A program made the position numbers and the translations under genes. Below are positions 17,432 through 25,445 of a stretch of 64,000 nt of DNA, piece by piece (position 1 is the stretch's first letter; the number at the start of each line of letters is the position of its first letter). The notes beneath the pieces were generated by a model. That model searched no databases. It was not told where the DNA came from and was given only the letters and a program-made list of their open reading frames with translations. Source of the DNA: Lysobacterales bacterium (GTDB lineage: Bacteria > Pseudomonadota > Gammaproteobacteria > Xanthomonadales > SZUA-36); NCBI GenBank assembly GCA_021648045.1, contig JAKITM010000001.1, forward strand, positions 1 through 64,000, read 5' to 3'.

Positions 17432-17473
17432 TTGACCTGTGTCAACTGAACTCTATTAGTATGCGTGTATACT
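17432..17473 (+). promoter_or_regulatory. FNR/DNR-type box and -10 of the heme-copper NOR operon
   Basis: TTGACCTGTGTCAA (17432-17445) is a perfect TTGAC-N4-GTCAA palindrome, and TATACT at 17468-17473 starts exactly 29.5 bp from its centre (class II). It is 80 bp upstream of the first small gene. Confidence 0.78.
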
Positions 17474-17524
17474 ATTTTACATGAGATAAATTGAATGTAA
17501 AATCATACGGTACAGGAGACTATC

Positions 17525-17689
17525 ATGGCCGAACAATCTCGCAATGGGGACAGACCTGAAAAGTTGTCATTCTGGCAGCGTTTAATGGATAACCATTTCC
17601 TATTACTCTTTCTTGGCGTAGTAATTCCAACAGTTTTCTATATTCTTTGGGGAATCATGGAAATTGCTAACCTGCCAATCGCTGAATAA
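17525..17689 (+). CDS. Small single-pass membrane protein, first gene of the NOR operon
   Basis: A 54-residue ORF preceded by ACAGGAG. The N-terminal 25 residues are polar, followed by one hydrophobic helix (HFLLLFLGVVIPTVFYILWG). The next gene starts 14 bp later. Small single-helix subunits accompany several heme-copper enzymes (for example subunit IIa of ba3 oxidases), and this position before the CuA subunit suggests such a role. The sequence is not one I recognise. Confidence 0.72.
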   Translation: MAEQSRNGDRPEKLSFWQRLMDNHFLLLFLGVVIPTVFYILWGIMEIANLPIAE

Positions 17690-17703
17690 GGGGAGCATAT
17701 AAA

Positions 17704-18243
17704 ATGACAGCTTTCCAACCGCCTGCCGAGATTAACTGGTGGAAATCACCAATCGGTAAAGACGAAATTATCTGGATCGGCATCGCTTTAGTGTGGTGCC
17801 TTATTATGTTTTTCATGATGCCTTACTGGCATGTCTACGGAAAACAGAACCTCTCGAATGAAGCGTATCAGACCACCCCGAAAAAATTCCAAGCCAGTGT
17901 TGATGCCTTTGTGGAGAAATATAAAATCGGTGAAGAGGGGGGTATTCCTATTGTAAAACCACCCGCAGGTAGCGATGTATACCTAGCTGGGCGTTTGTGG
18001 CAGTGGTATCCCATTCTTGAGCTGGAAAAAGACCAAACCTATCGCTTGCATCTCTCTTCGCTGGACTGGAATCACGGTTTTTCATTACAGCCGGTAAATA
18101 TCAATCTTCAGGTTCTTCCAGGCTACGAGATGGTGATTTCGCTGACCCCGAATCAGGCAGGTGAATTCGGGATTGTGTGTAATGAATATTGCGGCATTGG
18201 TCATCACTCCATGCTCGGCAAGATAATTGTGAGGGAGAAATAA
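17704..18243 (+). CDS. CuA subunit II of a heme-copper reductase (NorS/CoxB-like)
   Basis: A 179-residue protein with one N-terminal transmembrane helix (IWIGIALVWCLIMFFMMPYW) and a periplasmic cupredoxin domain. The complete CuA set is present: His in LDWNHGF, then C-x3-C-x3-H-x2-M in CNEYCGIGHHSM. The single helix and small size match the B-type (ba3-like) subunit II and the NorS subunit of Nitrosomonas-type norSY. It receives electrons from a c-type cytochrome or cupredoxin and passes them to subunit I. The operon promoter and NirS context favour an NO reductase over an oxidase. Confidence 0.88.
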   Translation: MTAFQPPAEINWWKSPIGKDEIIWIGIALVWCLIMFFMMPYWHVYGKQNLSNEAYQTTPKKFQASVDAFVEKYKIGEEGGIPIVKPPAGSDVYLAGRLWQWYPILELEKDQTYRLHLSSLDWNHGFSLQPVNINLQVLPGYEMVISLTPNQAGEFGIVCNEYCGIGHHSMLGKIIVREK

Positions 18244-18245
18244 TC

Positions 18246-19982
18246 ATGGGACAATTTAGACAATGCCCCGACTCGGGATTCTTTTTCGATAAGTCCGCCG
18301 ATAGATTAATGAAGGCAAACGCAGTAGCTGGAATTGTTGCCTTATTAATCGCTGGTGTTTTAGCACTAGGTGTTATTCTAACGCGCTGGCAGTCTATACA
18401 TTTATTACCAGCAGATACTTTCTATACTGTGCTTACAGCGCACGGGATTAATGGTCTGATTTTCTGGATTATCTTCTTTGAGATAGCGGTGCTATATTTT
18501 GCCTCATCCACTTTATTACGCTGTCGCCTAGCTGCTCCAAAATGGGCCTGGGCAGGTTTTGGCCTAATGCTCAGTGGCGCAATAATGAATAATATTGCTG
18601 TTCTCAGCGGTAAGTCGAGTGTAATGATGACTTCCTATGTGCCCATGCAGGCACAGCCGCACTTCTACCTCGGTCTGATTCTATTTGCGGTCGGGGCCTT
18701 GATAGCTTGTTTTGTTTTCTTTGGAACACTGGTTATTGCCAAGGATGAAAAAACCTATGAAGGCTCAGTACCACTGGTTACTTTTGGCGCCTTAACTGCC
18801 GCGATTATTGCGGTGTTTACTATCGCCTCAGGCGCGATTGTTCTGATTCCAACATTTCTCTGGTCAATCGGTTATATCGCGCATATAGATGCGGCTATGT
18901 ACCGGGTTATCTGGTGGGCATTTGGTCACTCTTCACAGCAGATTAATGTTGCTGCACATGTGTCGATTTGGTATCTGATTATTGGTGTATTGTTCGGTGC
19001 CCGGCCAATGTCTGAAAAGGTCAGTCGCTTTGCTTTCCTTTTGTATATTCTGTTTTTGCAACTGGCTGCTGCTCATCATATTCTGACTGATCCTGGTCTG
19101 AGTTCTGAGTGGAAAATTTTCAACACCAGTTATGCCATGTACCTAGCGGTATTAGCTAGTCTGATTCACGGTTTGACTGTGCCTGGCTCAATGGAAGTTG
19201 CCCAGCGCAGCAAAGGCTTGACCAAAGGATTATTTGAATGGTTACGCAAGGCGCCCTGGGGTAACCCAGTATTTTCGGGCTTCTTTATCTCGTTGGTAGT
19301 ATTCGGCTTTATCGGTGGTATTACCGGTGTGGTTATGGGTACAGAACAAATCAACCTGATTATCCATAACACTATTTATGTACCGGCACATTTCCATGCA
19401 ACCGTGGTGGTTGGAACATCACTAACCTTTATGGCTTTAACCTACCTGTTAATACCCGTACTGTTTAGACGCCAAACTTTCCTACCTAGAGTCGCTCAAT
19501 GGCAGCCTTATGTATTCAGTGCTGGCATGGTTACTCTGATCCTGTTCCAGTTAGGAGCAGGCACACTTGGTGTATCCCGACGACATTGGGATATGGGCTT
19601 TTCCGGAGCCACGCTAAGTTTTGATTATGCTGGCACGGCCTATATGATGATGGCAGTCTCAGGTGTAGGCGGTGTGTTAGCTGTTCTGGGTGGCGGAATG
19701 TTTATTGTGGTGGCTGTGGGGTCATTGATCTTTGGTAAGAAGCTCGAGCCATCGGCAGGGTTTTTACAAAGCTTCGCCTTGGCACCTTTGGCGCCTGAGG
19801 TCTACGATATTGAGCAACCGGAAATCCTCAAACGGGCTGAAAAACTTCCGGTTGAAGAGCATGGCTCCTCTGGCTTCCACGCCCCTGGCACATTTGTCCT
19901 GGCGATGATCCTACTGGTCTGTTTTGTAGTCTATTACTTTATCAACTGGGATTATCTGTCTTCAGTATGGCCAATGAGCTAA
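18246..19982 (+). CDS. Heme-copper reductase subunit I, NorY-like (B-family relative)
   Basis: A 578-residue polytopic protein with about 13 helices. Metal ligands visible: His66 (helix II, low-spin heme), His228 (helix VI, CuB/FeB), the His277-His278 pair (AAAHHILTDPG, helix VII), and His382/His384 (VPAHFHAT, helix X). The helix VI HPEVY motif of oxygen reductases is replaced by HSSQQ, so the Tyr that crosslinks to His is absent and Gln232 occupies its place. That, with the CuA subunit upstream and SCO downstream, resembles the sNOR/NorSY or eNOR type of nitric oxide reductase. The HTDPG-like stretch matches ba3 oxidases, from which such enzymes appear to derive. The ATG at 18246 has a GGGAG ribosome site. 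Confidence 0.8.
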   Translation: MGQFRQCPDSGFFFDKSADRLMKANAVAGIVALLIAGVLALGVILTRWQSIHLLPADTFYTVLTAHGINGLIFWIIFFEIAVLYFASSTLLRCRLAAPKWAWAGFGLMLSGAIMNNIAVLSGKSSVMMTSYVPMQAQPHFYLGLILFAVGALIACFVFFGTLVIAKDEKTYEGSVPLVTFGALTAAIIAVFTIASGAIVLIPTFLWSIGYIAHIDAAMYRVIWWAFGHSSQQINVAAHVSIWYLIIGVLFGARPMSEKVSRFAFLLYILFLQLAAAHHILTDPGLSSEWKIFNTSYAMYLAVLASLIHGLTVPGSMEVAQRSKGLTKGLFEWLRKAPWGNPVFSGFFISLVVFGFIGGITGVVMGTEQINLIIHNTIYVPAHFHATVVVGTSLTFMALTYLLIPVLFRRQTFLPRVAQWQPYVFSAGMVTLILFQLGAGTLGVSRRHWDMGFSGATLSFDYAGTAYMMMAVSGVGGVLAVLGGGMFIVVAVGSLIFGKKLEPSAGFLQSFALAPLAPEVYDIEQPEILKRAEKLPVEEHGSSGFHAPGTFVLAMILLVCFVVYYFINWDYLSSVWPMS

Positions 19983-19991
19983 GCGGCAACC

Positions 19992-20852
19992 ATGATTAGA
20001 CATCTCGTAAATCTGTTTAAGTTCCGCATCGGTGTAATGATGATGATTACCGCCTTGGTGGCGATGATGATCACTCCGGGGCGGAGCTTGGGCTTTTTGG
20101 AAATATTGGTTCTAGCCTTGGCAGTATTGGCCTCTGCCGCTGCCGCCGGTGCTTTTAATCAGTATTATGAAACTGACCTAGATGCACGAATGGAGCGCAC
20201 CAAAGATCGGCCTTTTGTAACCGGCGAACTGCATAAAAGCCCGTTATGGTTGCTGCTGATTGTCAGTCTTGTGCTTGTCAGTGCAATTGCCGCTACTCTG
20301 GTACTGAATGTGGCAACCGCGGTATGGATTTTTCTCGGCGCTTTCTTTTATGCCATTGTCTATACCGTTTGGCTGAAACGACGCACATGGATGAATATTG
20401 TTATCGGCGGAGCATCCGGTAGTTTTGCAGTTTTGGCAGGTGCAGCAGCCGTTAGTCCGCAGATGCAAGCGGTACCTGTACTGTTAGCTCTGGTGCTTTT
20501 TTTCTGGACACCATCACATTTTTGGAGCCTTGCGATTGCCCGGCATGATGATTATGCCAGCGTCGGGATACCCATGTTACCGGTAGTAATGGGTGATCAG
20601 CGTGCGGCAAAAGTTGTGCTTGCCAATACCTTGGTTCTAGTGGGCTTTTCAATCATGCCGTTCTTCTTTGGAATGAGCTGGATTTATTTGGCCGGGGCCG
20701 TTAGCGGCGGTGGTTATTTCATCTATACCAATGTGCAGATGATAAAAAATCCGGAGTCCAAAGTTGCGATGAAAAGTTTTATGGCTTCGCTATTGCAATT
20801 AGTTCTGCTTCTGAGCGGTGCTGTGTTAGATCATCTGATATTATCGGGTTAA
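19992..20852 (+). CDS. ctaB: Protoheme IX farnesyltransferase (heme O synthase)
   Basis: A 286-residue UbiA-family membrane protein with the CtaB signature FNQYYETDLDARMERTKDRP (first Asp-rich motif) and the second motif DDYASVGIPMLPVV. It farnesylates protoheme to heme o. It begins 9 bp after subunit I, so it is made together with the reductase. Many NO reductases use only heme b, so a heme O synthase in this operon is informative: the enzyme may contain heme o or a, or the gene may be inherited from an ancestral oxidase operon. Confidence 0.92.
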   Translation: MIRHLVNLFKFRIGVMMMITALVAMMITPGRSLGFLEILVLALAVLASAAAAGAFNQYYETDLDARMERTKDRPFVTGELHKSPLWLLLIVSLVLVSAIAATLVLNVATAVWIFLGAFFYAIVYTVWLKRRTWMNIVIGGASGSFAVLAGAAAVSPQMQAVPVLLALVLFFWTPSHFWSLAIARHDDYASVGIPMLPVVMGDQRAAKVVLANTLVLVGFSIMPFFFGMSWIYLAGAVSGGGYFIYTNVQMIKNPESKVAMKSFMASLLQLVLLLSGAVLDHLILSG

Positions 20853-20882
20853 CCACCAGTGCAATTACAGGAGTTTTCACGC

Positions 20883-21701
20883 GTGCCGAAATTCGGATGG
20901 TTGGTGGTGCTTACCTGCTTGTGGGTGCCAGCAGTAATTCATGCTTCAGCGGCCGCTACCGAGTCCCCACCTACAAGTTTTGAGTACAAAACAGCACTCG
21001 CATACAGCCAGGATGTTATTGGTAAACCACTAGGTGAGTATCAACTGACAGGTCTTGATGGTAAGGCTTTCAGTCTAACGCAGTTGCGTGGAAAACCCAT
21101 AGTCATCAGCCTGGTGTTTACCAGTTGTTATCAAATTTGTCCGATGACAACGCGGCACCTAGCCAAGGTAATTAACAAAGCCCGCGATGCATTAGGCCAC
21201 GACAGCTTTAGCATTGTTACCATCGGTTTCGATACGCCAGTTGATGATGTCGCTGCAATGCAGCATTTTGCGGTACAGCAGGGCATCGAAAACAGCGACT
21301 GGAAAGTATTCAGTGTGAGTGCTGAAGATGTTGCCGCGTTAACCCGGGATTTGGGCTTTGTTTATTTTCCTTCTGCGCGCGGATTTGACCATATTCTACA
21401 GGCAACAGTGGTCGATGCCGATGGCATAATTTACCGCCAAGTATATGGGCAGGCTTTTGAAACTCCACAGCTTGTAGAGCCATTAAAGCAGTTGACTTTG
21501 GGCCATCCACAGCCGGCCGATACCATGCTTTCCACGCTGTTTAATAAAATTCGCTTCTTTTGTACAACTTATGATCCGATCCGGGATAAGTATTATTTTG
21601 ATTATTCTATGTTTGTTGGGATTTTTATAGGTGCTGCAATCATTATTCTTATGATCTTATGGATAATCCGTGAAAGCTTGCGGCGGAAGCGGGCAATCTG
21701 A
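20883..21701 (+). CDS. SCO1/SenC copper chaperone with C-terminal membrane anchor
   Basis: From a GTG at 20883 (preceded by AGGAG) the protein has 272 residues: a signal sequence, a thioredoxin-like SCO domain with the copper-binding CYQIC motif and the distal His in FDHILQ, and a C-terminal membrane helix (FVGIFIGAAIIILMILWII) followed by basic residues. SCO proteins deliver copper to CuA. A senC gene follows norSY in Nitrosomonas as well, so the order subunit II, subunit I, (ctaB), SCO fits. A GTG at 20859 is an alternative start. Confidence 0.88.
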   Translation: MPKFGWLVVLTCLWVPAVIHASAAATESPPTSFEYKTALAYSQDVIGKPLGEYQLTGLDGKAFSLTQLRGKPIVISLVFTSCYQICPMTTRHLAKVINKARDALGHDSFSIVTIGFDTPVDDVAAMQHFAVQQGIENSDWKVFSVSAEDVAALTRDLGFVYFPSARGFDHILQATVVDADGIIYRQVYGQAFETPQLVEPLKQLTLGHPQPADTMLSTLFNKIRFFCTTYDPIRDKYYFDYSMFVGIFIGAAIIILMILWIIRESLRRKRAI

Positions 21702-21738
21702 GATCCGATATAATTGGTAAAACAGAGTCTTATCAGAT

Positions 21739-23262
21739 ATGCGAATTAATCCCCTCAGGCGACTCTATATTGCCGCTGAAACCTGGTTCAAATACTCATT
21801 TGCTGAGTTGAACCCGATGTATCATCTGGGAACACTTACCTTCTTCTTTTTTTGGATTATTCTGGTCTCTGGAATTTATCTATTTGTGCCGTTTAAGGGT
21901 AGTGTTCACGGGGCCTATGCTTCAGTTGAATGGATGACCCACCAGCAATGGTATCTTGCCGGGATCATGCGCAGCCTGCACCGATATGCTTCAGATGCTG
22001 CCATTATTACAATTTTATTGCATTTGTTCCGGGAGCTTGCACTGGTTCGTTATCAGGGTACGCGCTGGTATTCCTGGGTCACCGGGCTGCCGTTATTGTG
22101 GATGATCATACCACTCGGAATAACGGGTTACTGGCTTGTATGGGACCAGTTGGCACAATATATTGCAATGGGTTCGGCGCATCTTTTTGATGCAATACCA
22201 ATATTTTTTGGATCAATGGCAAGCAACTTTTTACCGAGTCAAATGAGTGACCGTTTTTTCACCCTTATAATGTTTTTGCATTTGCTCGGTCAGCCCTTGA
22301 TACTGCTGTTTGCACTCTGGTTGCATGTGCGACGATTGTCGAATGTCAACATTATGCCGCCCCGGGGTCTTGCAATAGGTAGTTTTATCGCATTGATAAT
22401 ACTTTCCTTGATTAAGCCTGCACTGAGTCACCCTCCTGCAGATTTAAGCACTGTGCCACAAAGTTTAAACCTTGACTGGTTCTATTTAAATATTTATCCA
22501 TTGCTGGACTATTGGACGGCTGGCCAAGTGTGGTTGCTAACATTGGTAATTACATTATTGCTGATATTTCTCCCCTGGTTTTTCCCTAAGCGAGCTAAAG
22601 CTACAGCGGTAGTTGACCTTGAAAATTGTGATGGTTGTAAGCAATGTTTTGAAGATTGTCCATACGATGCAATCACAGTCCAGGCACGAACAGATGGTAA
22701 AAAACACAGCCATGAAGTTGTTGTAGATCCGGCACTGTGTACAAGTTGTGGGATTTGTGTTGGTGGTTGCCACTCTGCCAATCCGTTTCGAAAGGCTGAA
22801 AAAATACTCCGTCCTGGTATTGATATGCCAGATTTCCCGGCACATGAATTGCGCAAACGCACCCTTGCGGCGATTGACTCAATGCAGGGAAAGCATAAGA
22901 TTTTGGTATTCGGCTGTGATCATGGTTATGCTGTGGAGCGCATTAAAACGGATAATACCCGTGGAATATCACTCTACTGTTCAGGTATGCTGCCACCCAC
23001 AATGATTCGTTTTGCCTTAAGAAAAGGGGCTGACGGGGTTCTGGTCTCTGGCTGCAGGAGCAATGATTGCTATAACCGATTCGGCGAACGCTGGACAGAA
23101 ATGCGTATTCTCAGTGATCGTCAGCCAAGCCTCCGCGCTGGTGTTGATCATCGGCATATAATTTCCCAGGGGGCGGGCCCGATTGATCGAAAAGCGCTTG
23201 AGAAATCTGTGCAACGATTGCGGAAAAAACTTATAAAATTGGAACCAAAGGCCAGTGAATAA
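21739..23262 (+). CDS. Fusion of di-heme cytochrome b, 2x[4Fe-4S] ferredoxin and MvhD-like domain
   Basis: A 507-residue protein with three parts. Residues 1-285 are a cytochrome b/b6-like membrane domain with two His pairs: His81/His95 (H-x13-H) and His181/His196 (H-x14-H). Residues 290-350 are a bacterial ferredoxin domain with two C-x2-C-x2-C-x3-C sets (297-307 and 334-344). Residues 385-470 resemble the [2Fe-2S] delta subunit MvhD/HdrA-tail, with Cys393, Cys414, Cys439 and Cys444 and the typical ALRKGADGVLVSGC. MvhD normally links hydrogenase to heterodisulfide reductase in the cytoplasm. Here it is tethered to a quinone- or heme-linked membrane domain, between an SCO gene and a second heme-copper catalytic subunit. 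I infer an electron-transfer module for that enzyme. Confidence 0.83.
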   Translation: MRINPLRRLYIAAETWFKYSFAELNPMYHLGTLTFFFFWIILVSGIYLFVPFKGSVHGAYASVEWMTHQQWYLAGIMRSLHRYASDAAIITILLHLFRELALVRYQGTRWYSWVTGLPLLWMIIPLGITGYWLVWDQLAQYIAMGSAHLFDAIPIFFGSMASNFLPSQMSDRFFTLIMFLHLLGQPLILLFALWLHVRRLSNVNIMPPRGLAIGSFIALIILSLIKPALSHPPADLSTVPQSLNLDWFYLNIYPLLDYWTAGQVWLLTLVITLLLIFLPWFFPKRAKATAVVDLENCDGCKQCFEDCPYDAITVQARTDGKKHSHEVVVDPALCTSCGICVGGCHSANPFRKAEKILRPGIDMPDFPAHELRKRTLAAIDSMQGKHKILVFGCDHGYAVERIKTDNTRGISLYCSGMLPPTMIRFALRKGADGVLVSGCRSNDCYNRFGERWTEMRILSDRQPSLRAGVDHRHIISQGAGPIDRKALEKSVQRLRKKLIKLEPKASE

Positions 23263-23755
23263 AGTGTTCCGCATATTTCTTCAAGGTCTCAGCTATGCTG
23301 CTTTTGTTGCAGTAATCTGGTACTTTTCCTCCGAACCTGCGTTTCAACATATGCCAGCTGACAAGGCACTGGTTGTTGTAGCCTTTAAACATGCCGGGCT
23401 GCCGGTTGAGGCCTGTCGGAAAATGACACAGCAAGAGCTGGATCTGTTGTCACCGAATATGCGTAAGGTAAATGACTGCACTAGGCAACGATCCCCCATC
23501 CATTTGCAGTTGTTTATGGATGGTGATATTTTGTTCGATAAAATTGAAACCCCGCCGGGAATATATGCCGACGGTAGTGTAAATATCTATTATTCACGCA
23601 AGGTAGCCACCGGAAAACACGACTTTGTAATCAAAATAAAAGACAGCGTCCGTGCCGACAGCTACACTTACATGCATCAACACGAGCAGGTACTTGATAC
23701 TGCTCAAATTCTGGTAATTAGTTTTACCCGGGATAAAGGTTTTGTCTTTAACTAA
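23255..23755 (+). CDS. Membrane-anchored protein of unknown function in the NOR operon
   Basis: A 166-residue protein from a GTG start that overlaps the preceding gene by 8 bp. It has one N-terminal helix (FLQGLSYAAFVAVIWYF) and a mostly extended periplasmic portion with no CXXCH or clear copper motif; two Cys (in EACRKM and NDCTRQ) are present. Its 3' end overlaps the next gene. The tight coupling on both sides suggests an accessory subunit or assembly factor for the downstream heme-copper enzyme. I do not recognise a family. Confidence 0.72.
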   Translation: MNKVFRIFLQGLSYAAFVAVIWYFSSEPAFQHMPADKALVVVAFKHAGLPVEACRKMTQQELDLLSPNMRKVNDCTRQRSPIHLQLFMDGDILFDKIETPPGIYADGSVNIYYSRKVATGKHDFVIKIKDSVRADSYTYMHQHEQVLDTAQILVISFTRDKGFVFN

Positions 23756-25124
23756 CAGCATTACATCATCCGATTTTTCCCTGGACTCTCCCGGGCCCGT
23801 TGCGCGTCGGCTGGCAATAGGCTGGTTAACTCTAGCCCTTTCTTCGCTGGTTATCGGTGGAATTTTTACCATCTTAATCGTGCTTTCCCGAACACCCTGG
23901 GTGCAGGACTTTATCCCCTGGGTGGATTTTTTCCATATAGCCCTGGTAGTACATGTGGATATGACCGTGTTGGTCTGGTTTTTATCATTCGCTGGAGTTT
24001 TCTGGAGTATTAATAGTTCTGAGAAAAGTCCTGCACTCGCCGGTTTAGCGCAAATTCTTTGTTTTAGTGGCACCATTGTTATTGCTTTATCGCCATTTTT
24101 TGGTGCCGGCGACCCGTTGATGAATAATTATGTGCCGGTGTTACAGCATCCGATGTTTTTTGTCGGCTTGGGGCTTTTTGGCCTTGGTTTTAGTGTGTTA
24201 GTACTCCATGGTCTAATGTTCTCCCGGCCGGTGGGGCGTTTTATAAGCAGCACCGGGGCACAGAAGTTTGGTTTGTATACCGCGCTGATTATTGCCTTTA
24301 TATCGATCTTTTCCTTGCTGGCGTCCTGGTACGGCATGCCGGAATTTGCCCAGGGTCAAACCTTTTTTGAATTATTATTTTGGGGCAGTGGTCACACCAT
24401 TCAATTTATCCATGTTCAGTTGATGCTGGTGGCATGGATGTGGTTGGCAACCTGTTCCAGTTCCAGACTTCGTTTGAACCCACGGCTGGTTTTAGTATTA
24501 TTCGCACTCGGGTTGTTGCCGGCTTTATTAACCCCCTTAATTTATGTGGTTTATGAAGTTGGCTCTGCCGCGCATTTGTTAAGTTTTACCTCGCTTATGC
24601 AATTTGGTGGTGGTCTCGCGGTATTACCACTGGCCTTGATGGTGGTAATAGCCCTGATTAAATCCGGGCGCGCGCATGAGGATGTGCGTGCTGAACGGAA
24701 TGCCTTGGTGTTTTCAATTATCCTCTTTGGAGTAGGCGGGATAATCGGTTTTATGATCCAGGGCAGTAATGTGACGGTGCCTGCGCATTATCACGGCTCT
24801 ATTGTGGCCGTTACTCTGGCCTATATGGGCGTTACTTATCACCTACTACCGGTTCTAGGCTTCAAAAAACCGACTGGTAAGATGGTCAGTCGCCAGCCGA
24901 TAATTTATGGGGTTGGTCAGCTTATGCATGTATTTGGTCTGGCTTGGTCCGGTGGTTATGGTGTGCAACGCAAAACCGCAGGTAGTGATCAGGGCTTAGA
25001 AGGTATTCAGCAAATAGCCGGCATGGGGATTATGGGGCTGGGTGGTTTGATCGCAATAATTGGTGGGGTCTTATTTCTGGTGATTGTAATAAAAGCCATG
25101 TGGCCACAGAAGGTCGCTATTTAA
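23742..25124 (+). CDS. Second heme-copper superfamily catalytic subunit, divergent NOR-like
   Basis: A 460-residue polytopic protein (about 12 helices), shorter than NorY. Visible ligands: His71 (VVHVDMTVLVW, helix II), His218 (WGSGHTIQF, helix VI) and His349/His351 (VPAHYHGS, helix X). Helix VII reads GSAAHLLSF, so only one His (His278) of the usual pair is present. The helix VI His is followed by TIQF, with no Tyr or Glu at the usual place. An oxygen reductase would need the Tyr. NO reduction by a divergent, possibly gNOR-like, enzyme is the likely role given the operon. The start is a TTG after AAAGG, overlapping the upstream gene by 14 bp. It lacks its own CuA or cytochrome c subunit. Confidence 0.75.
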   Translation: MSLTNSITSSDFSLDSPGPVARRLAIGWLTLALSSLVIGGIFTILIVLSRTPWVQDFIPWVDFFHIALVVHVDMTVLVWFLSFAGVFWSINSSEKSPALAGLAQILCFSGTIVIALSPFFGAGDPLMNNYVPVLQHPMFFVGLGLFGLGFSVLVLHGLMFSRPVGRFISSTGAQKFGLYTALIIAFISIFSLLASWYGMPEFAQGQTFFELLFWGSGHTIQFIHVQLMLVAWMWLATCSSSRLRLNPRLVLVLFALGLLPALLTPLIYVVYEVGSAAHLLSFTSLMQFGGGLAVLPLALMVVIALIKSGRAHEDVRAERNALVFSIILFGVGGIIGFMIQGSNVTVPAHYHGSIVAVTLAYMGVTYHLLPVLGFKKPTGKMVSRQPIIYGVGQLMHVFGLAWSGGYGVQRKTAGSDQGLEGIQQIAGMGIMGLGGLIAIIGGVLFLVIVIKAMWPQKVAI

Positions 25125-25171
25125 ACACAACAGCAGACTTTGTTCTGCCCGTGGTAGGCGATAAAAAATGA

Positions 25172-25408
25172 TTACGGATCTGTTTTGCTTTGTTCTACAG
25201 CAGGCACAGCGGGTATGTCATCGGTGCTTCCGGTGGTGGTAAACTGCACCAGGTTAAACAACAGGAATGCGAGCAGCATGATAATGGCAAAAAATATAAC
25301 AGAGCGGTATTCTGAGCGCTTGCCCATCATTTGTTCAATTTTATTCAGTAGCCAGTCAGAAACAAGATAAAGAAAAATTGCAGCAATAGTGAAGTATATG
25401 ATTTCCAT
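25172..25408 (-). CDS. Small membrane protein, unknown
   Basis: A 78-residue protein with two hydrophobic segments (IIYFTIAAIFLYLVSDWLL and VIFFAIIMLLAFLLFNLVQF) and a polar C-terminus. It lies convergent with the NOR operon and just downstream of the DUF420 gene on the same strand. No family is recognised; it may belong to the assembly set (DUF420, SCO). Confidence 0.6.
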   Translation of the reverse strand: MEIIYFTIAAIFLYLVSDWLLNKIEQMMGKRSEYRSVIFFAIIMLLAFLLFNLVQFTTTGSTDDIPAVPAVEQSKTDP

Positions 25409-25445
25409 GTGTCAGCGCTCCCTTGGTCTGCCTTTATTATAAAGC

